A stretch of 8,852 bases of DNA from Bacteroidota bacterium (GTDB lineage Bacteria; Bacteroidota; Ignavibacteria; SZUA-365), in the NCBI GenBank assembly GCA_018224415.1, contig JAGTUZ010000322.1, positions 1 to 8,852 on the forward strand, in the 5' to 3' direction. Under the pieces are notes generated by a model. The model was not told where the DNA came from. It was given only the letters and a program-made list of their open reading frames with translations, and did not search any database. Position 1 is the first letter of the stretch. The number at the start of each line of letters is the position of its first letter. Positions 6,802 through 8,852 of the stretch are shown piece by piece. Position numbers and translations under genes: made by a program.

Positions 6802-6830
6802 AATTTACAGGACCACCCGATAAAAGTCAA
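6802..6830 (-). promoter_or_regulatory. sigma70-like promoter of the response regulator gene
   Basis: TTGACT (6825-6830) and TAAATT (6802-6807) on the minus strand are separated by exactly 17 nt, and a TG lies just before the -10. Transcription would begin near 6795, about 50 nt before the regulator ATG. This is among the best promoter matches in the window. Confidence 0.65.
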
Positions 6831-6998
6831 CAGATACGGGAGCTTCCCAGCGATTCCGGAAGCCACCGGTAAACGAAGTTGACACAAGGAATTGCGGGCG
6901 CGTTTGCCTGTCGGATTTTCGCAGACAGCCCTTTTCGAGCTACCGGAGCTGCATTGTTGCGTGGCATGTGGTGGGTATTCGGCCGGAGCGAGAGTAGT

Positions 6999-7281
6999 CC
7001 CCCGCCCATCCTGTCGATAATAGAGTCCCTCGACGTCGGGCAAGAGCGGAAGACCGACCCCGACAATGCTCAATGCGGCCGGTTTATGGGTGTGTCCGAG
7101 AAGGGGTATGTCCGAGAAGCTTGCCGTCGCTGTTGCGCACCGGCAGGGCCCAGACCAGATTGCGTGCGGTGATCACCGCCGCCACGCGTCCATGCCCGGG
7201 GGAGTCGAGCCAGGTGCCAAGCCCGAGAGACTTGCGCATGTAGTGCTTGATTCCGCTGAGGCCGGGCCAGACAATATATAT
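6999..7281 (-). pseudogene. decayed coding remnant, frameshifted by a 16-bp duplication
   Basis: The minus frame from 7281 down to the stop at 7084 looks like real protein sequence with roughly 80% G/C at third positions: SGIKHYMRKSLGLGTWLDS, then HGRVAAVITARNLVWALPVR. It stops shortly after a 16-bp tandem duplication (7088-7119). Removing one copy joins it exactly to a second frame reading KLLGHTHKPAALSIVGVGLP, then DVEGLYYRQDGRG, ending near 6999. Beyond that the open frame continues to 6744 but loses coding character and runs over the regulator promoter. The 5' end is also lost: a TGA precedes the frame at 7282-7284. I cannot name the family. The stretch MRKSLGLGTWLDS...LVWAL faintly recalls an IS transposase N-terminus, and the NLVWALPVRNSDG/GLYYRQDG pattern could instead be a beta-propeller sensor. 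Both are guesses. Confidence 0.45.
7088..7119. repeat. 16-bp tandem duplication
   Basis: Two adjacent 16-bp units (GGGTGTGTCCGAGAAG at 7088-7103 and GGGTATGTCCGAGAAG at 7104-7119) differ at one base. The length is not a multiple of three, so the duplication shifts the reading frame of the surrounding minus-strand remnant. Confidence 0.9.
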
Positions 7282-7346
7282 TCACGATCGCCGCGCTGCC
7301 AGTTGTGTACCGATCCCCTGGATACTGGTAGAGTGACGATCGTGAA
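7281..7346. repeat. 10-bp inverted repeat around a 46-bp centre
   Basis: TTCACGATCG (7281-7290) and CGATCGTGAA (7337-7346) are perfect reverse complements. Each arm also contains a shorter palindrome (CGATCG). They lie just upstream of the decayed coding remnant and could be a regulator site or the end of a lost element. No target-site duplication was identified. Confidence 0.5.
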
Positions 7347-7422
7347 AGTTGGTCTATTCCGATACGCTGAGCCGATAGGTTCAGGACGGCGGCGTTGCGA
7401 TGTCTTGGACCGCGGGAAGGAG

Positions 7423-7620
7423 TTATAACATCCCGCCGATCCCGATGGTGGTTGTATTACTGAAGAGACCAAAGGCGTTCAACAGCCACAATATGACCAA
7501 AATGACAACAACGATATTCAGAATCGATTTGATTTTTTTATCCATCGGAATGAACCGATTTATAAGGTAGAGGATCACTCCGACCACGACGAGCACAACA
7601 ATAAGACTGACCAAACTCAT
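7423..7620 (-). CDS. Thivi_2564-like small membrane protein
   Basis: A 65-residue protein, MSLVSLIVVLVVVGVILYLI then NRFIPMDKKIKSILNIVVVI and so on. The hydrophobic helices at about 3-22 and 34-52 flank a short polar loop with IPMDKKIK, which is the hallmark arrangement of the Thivi_2564 family of small inner-membrane proteins found in many bacteria; their function is unknown. The length is typical. The start is fixed by a strong AGGAGGT (7625-7631) 4 nt upstream of the ATG. The gene is monocistronic: the decayed region lies downstream, and a structured leader with two competing hairpins lies directly upstream. No terminator was found after the stop codon. Confidence 0.85.
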   Translation of the reverse strand: MSLVSLIVVLVVVGVILYLINRFIPMDKKIKSILNIVVVILVILWLLNAFGLFSNTTTIGIGGML

Positions 7621-7624
7621 GGAA

Positions 7625-7631
7625 ACCTCCT
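7625..7631 (-). promoter_or_regulatory. strong ribosome binding site
   Basis: AGGAGGT on the minus strand lies 4 nt before the ATG at 7620. It is close to a perfect anti-16S match and lies 5 nt downstream of a leader hairpin, so folding of that hairpin could affect its access. Confidence 0.85.
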
Positions 7632-7636
7632 GTATG

Positions 7637-7670
7637 ATCCCTCACGCGGCGTGAGCTTCTGTTGAGGGAT
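7637..7670 (-). promoter_or_regulatory. leader with two mutually exclusive hairpins
   Basis: An outer pair, ATCCCTCA (7663-7670 read on the minus strand) with TGAGGGAT (7637-7644), makes an 8-bp stem around an 18-nt loop. An inner pair, CTCACG (7650-7655) with CGTGAG (7641-7646), makes a 6-bp stem with a 3-nt loop. The two overlap at TGAG (7641-7644), so they cannot both form fully. The structure ends 5 nt before the ribosome binding site of the small membrane protein gene. Confidence 0.45.
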
Positions 7671-7726
7671 GTTCATCTGATTCAATAGTCCGCTCTCTTT
7701 ACCTACTGTCGTTGACACAGGGGGAT

Positions 7727-7737
7727 GACTCGAACCG
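7727..7737 (-). repeat. 11-bp copy of the tRNA T-loop sequence
   Basis: CGGTTCGAGTC (minus strand) is identical to the T-loop region of the tRNA-Lys gene 263 bases away (7990-8000). The flanking bases do not form a T-stem, and no other tRNA arm is visible. It may be a relic of a tRNA fragment or attachment site, or chance. Confidence 0.35.
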
Positions 7738-7780
7738 GGAAAACGTATGGATGCTGGATGCGTTACTCCAATAGTACGAA

Positions 7781-7801
7781 TTGCCGCGGATAGCGGCAAT
7801 C
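7781..7801. repeat. 8-bp perfect inverted repeat (hairpin)
   Basis: ATTGCCGC (7781-7788) and GCGGCAAT (7794-7801) pair around GGATA. No T-run follows on either strand, so it is not a standard terminator. The 7671-7910 stretch around it holds no gene that I can support. Confidence 0.5.
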
Positions 7802-7910
7802 GCCCAAAAGACTGAAACAGGGTGTAGTCCCTCTCCCCGCCCCGAAATCGAGTCTTTCGCCCCCTTCACACCTTGGCACTTTTCGCCGAATACCGAATCC
7901 TGGGCTCCAG

Positions 7911-7946
7911 AATAATAAACGGCCCGGAACCTTGATCCCGGGCCGT
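7911..7946 (-). terminator. rho-independent terminator of the tRNA-Lys gene
   Basis: On the minus strand a 9-bp perfect GC-rich stem (ACGGCCCGG / CCGGGCCGT, 7938-7946 with 7919-7927) surrounds a 10-nt loop and is followed directly by TTATTATT (7911-7918). It lies 31 bases past the 3' end of the tRNA gene. Confidence 0.8.
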
Positions 7947-7977
7947 CTTGCATTGGGTTTGGGCACCGTAGTGCTCG

Positions 7978-8050
<73 letters not shown>

Positions 8051-8056
8051 ACAACA

Positions 8057-8085
8057 AAAGTACGGCGCGCAGCGGAATTTTCCAA
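8057..8085 (-). promoter_or_regulatory. sigma70-like promoter of the tRNA-Lys gene
   Basis: TTGGAA (8080-8085) and TACTTT (8057-8062) on the minus strand are separated by exactly 17 nt. The -10 ends only 6 nt before the mature tRNA 5' end, so the primary transcript may begin at or within a base or two of it. Confidence 0.5.
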
Positions 8086-8159
8086 AATGAGATCGCGGTT
8101 TTTCGGGGAGATTTTCAAGATGCCTGTTCCAGGAATGAAAAACAAGCTGAATCAGCAAG

Positions 8160-8191
8160 GATCCCGAGGAATCTGATGATCCCGAGGAATC
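8160..8191. repeat. 14-bp direct repeat, period 18
   Basis: GATCCCGAGGAATC occurs at 8160-8173 and 8178-8191. It lies just behind the DUF4956 gene stop codon. Each copy can fold weakly on itself (GGATTCC/GGGATCC), so on the minus strand it may slow or end transcription of that gene, but no T-run follows. Confidence 0.6.
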
Positions 8192-8205
8192 CGCCTCGCA
8201 CCCCA

Positions 8206-8852
8206 CTAAAACTGCTCGTCGTCAAACGCCAGCGCGATATGCGACACGCCATCCGACGCGCGCAGTTCGCGCAGCAGCGACTGACTGTGCCCCGCGTCGC
8301 GAAGCTGCACGTAGTAGGAGAACTGCATCGGACCCTCGCCGCGGCCGGCGCTGGCGCTGACGAGACGGTGGCGGCGACACCAGCGCTGCAGCACGGCGAT
8401 GTACGGTGGATCGGCGTCGTTCTCGCTGTCGTAGCTGAACTGCAGGAAGTACTCCTTTCGCTGCGGCGCAAGCAGCGGCACGCGCGCGAGGATGAACACA
8501 ACCGCGCCGATCAGCGGCGTGGCGACGAGGGCGATGGCCTGCGCGCCGGCGCCGGCGGCGAGTCCCGCCGCGAGCGCGAAGAAGATGAACACGATGTCGA
8601 GCGTCTCCTTGACCGCCGTGCGGAACCGGATGATGCTCATCGCCCCCACCAGGCCGAACGCCCGCGCGAGACTGTTGCCGATGATCATGATCACCATGGC
8701 GGTGATGAGCGTGAGCAGCACCATAGAACTGAGAAAGGACGGCGGATAGCCGGGGGCCGTGGACGTGCGCTTGTACAGCCAGGCGATGAAGAGCCCGCAC
8801 AGCAGGGCGATGAGCAGGTTTGCGAGAATGTCGCCGACCGTCAGCGGGAAGA
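8206..8852 (-). CDS. DUF4956 family membrane protein, C-terminal part
   Basis: The frame is open to the right edge, so the start lies outside the window; 214 codons are visible. In order: a hydrophobic helix (ILANLLIALLCGLFIAWLY, then KRTS), PSFLSSMVLL leading into a second helix, the signature SLARAFGLVGAMSIIRFRTA followed by VKETLDIVFIFFALAAGLAA, and a further helix (ALVATPLIGAVVFILA). A soluble tail of about 85 residues follows (from KEYFLQFSY to FDDEQF). The IRFRT...D signature is diagnostic for DUF4956, which I recall being encoded near VTC-type polyphosphate polymerase and CotH-like genes; nothing of that kind is visible here. The membrane part followed by a small soluble domain is reminiscent of MgtC, but function is unknown. 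An internal ATG at 8724 is not the start, since strong coding sequence continues upstream. Confidence 0.88.
   Translation of the reverse strand, partial: FPLTVGDILANLLIALLCGLFIAWLYKRTSTAPGYPPSFLSSMVLLTLITAMVIMIIGNSLARAFGLVGAMSIIRFRTAVKETLDIVFIFFALAAGLAAGAGAQAIALVATPLIGAVVFILARVPLLAPQRKEYFLQFSYDSENDADPPYIAVLQRWCRRHRLVSASAGRGEGPMQFSYYVQLRDAGHSQSLLRELRASDGVSHIALAFDDEQF

Noticed and set aside
6744..6998. Minus open frame continuing from the decayed remnant to the regulator start
   Set aside because: Third-position bias fades after about 6999, the frame contains the regulator promoter, and the translation has no protein-like pattern. I do not count it as coding today.
7066..7428. Plus-strand open frame of 120 codons
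   Set aside because: It has no ribosome binding site, lies opposite the better minus-strand coding signal, and ends over the 3' end of the small membrane protein gene.
7700..7770. Possible second tRNA suggested by CGGTTCGAGTC
   Set aside because: The bases either side do not pair as a T-stem, and no acceptor, D or anticodon arm is present.

Overview
The window looks like a high-GC bacterial chromosome from the Fibrobacterota-Chlorobiota-Bacteroidota side of the tree, possibly an Ignavibacteria or Kapabacteria relative. This is an inference. It rests mainly on the 980-residue sensor kinase, whose order (TPR repeats, long KYET-like coiled coil, membrane segment, then an EKMATLGEMTAGVAHEIRNP-type H-box) is typical of that group. 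The DUF4956, Thivi_2564-like and BaeRF-like genes agree with it but do not prove it. The promoters I can see follow a TTGACA/TATAAT-like pattern with 17-nt spacers rather than the classical Bacteroidota TTTG/TAnnTTTG pattern, which would fit a deep branch outside Bacteroidota proper.

Layout: bases 1-85 hold the first 28 codons of an NAD-dependent epimerase/dehydratase on the minus strand. A 349-base divergent intergenic region follows, with a good plus-strand promoter. Bases 435-3377 encode the hybrid TPR/histidine kinase. It converges on a three-gene minus-strand unit (5808 down to 3403), transcribed from a clear promoter at 5848-5876. In transcription order this unit encodes a small exported protein with a C-terminal membrane helix, a lipoprotein with a caspase/clostripain-like His-Cys pair, and a short BaeRF-type (eRF1/Pelota/Balon-related) protein that lacks the family's N-terminal domain.

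Bases 6061-6744 (minus) encode a NarL/FixJ response regulator with its own promoter and a hairpin directly after its stop codon. Upstream of it, about 680 bases contain no intact gene but do contain a decayed coding remnant broken by a 16-bp tandem duplication. Next come a Thivi_2564-like two-helix membrane protein (7423-7620) with a structured leader, a tRNA-Lys(CTT) gene with its own promoter and terminator, and the 3' part of a DUF4956 membrane protein running off the right edge.

The two signalling proteins are not obvious partners: the kinase is of the HisKA type, whereas NarL-type regulators usually pair with HisKA_3 kinases, and they are separated by an opposite-strand operon. The least conventional part of the window is the exported-helix / caspase-like lipoprotein / truncated BaeRF operon. 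I know of no described system with this composition, but a joint function is speculation.
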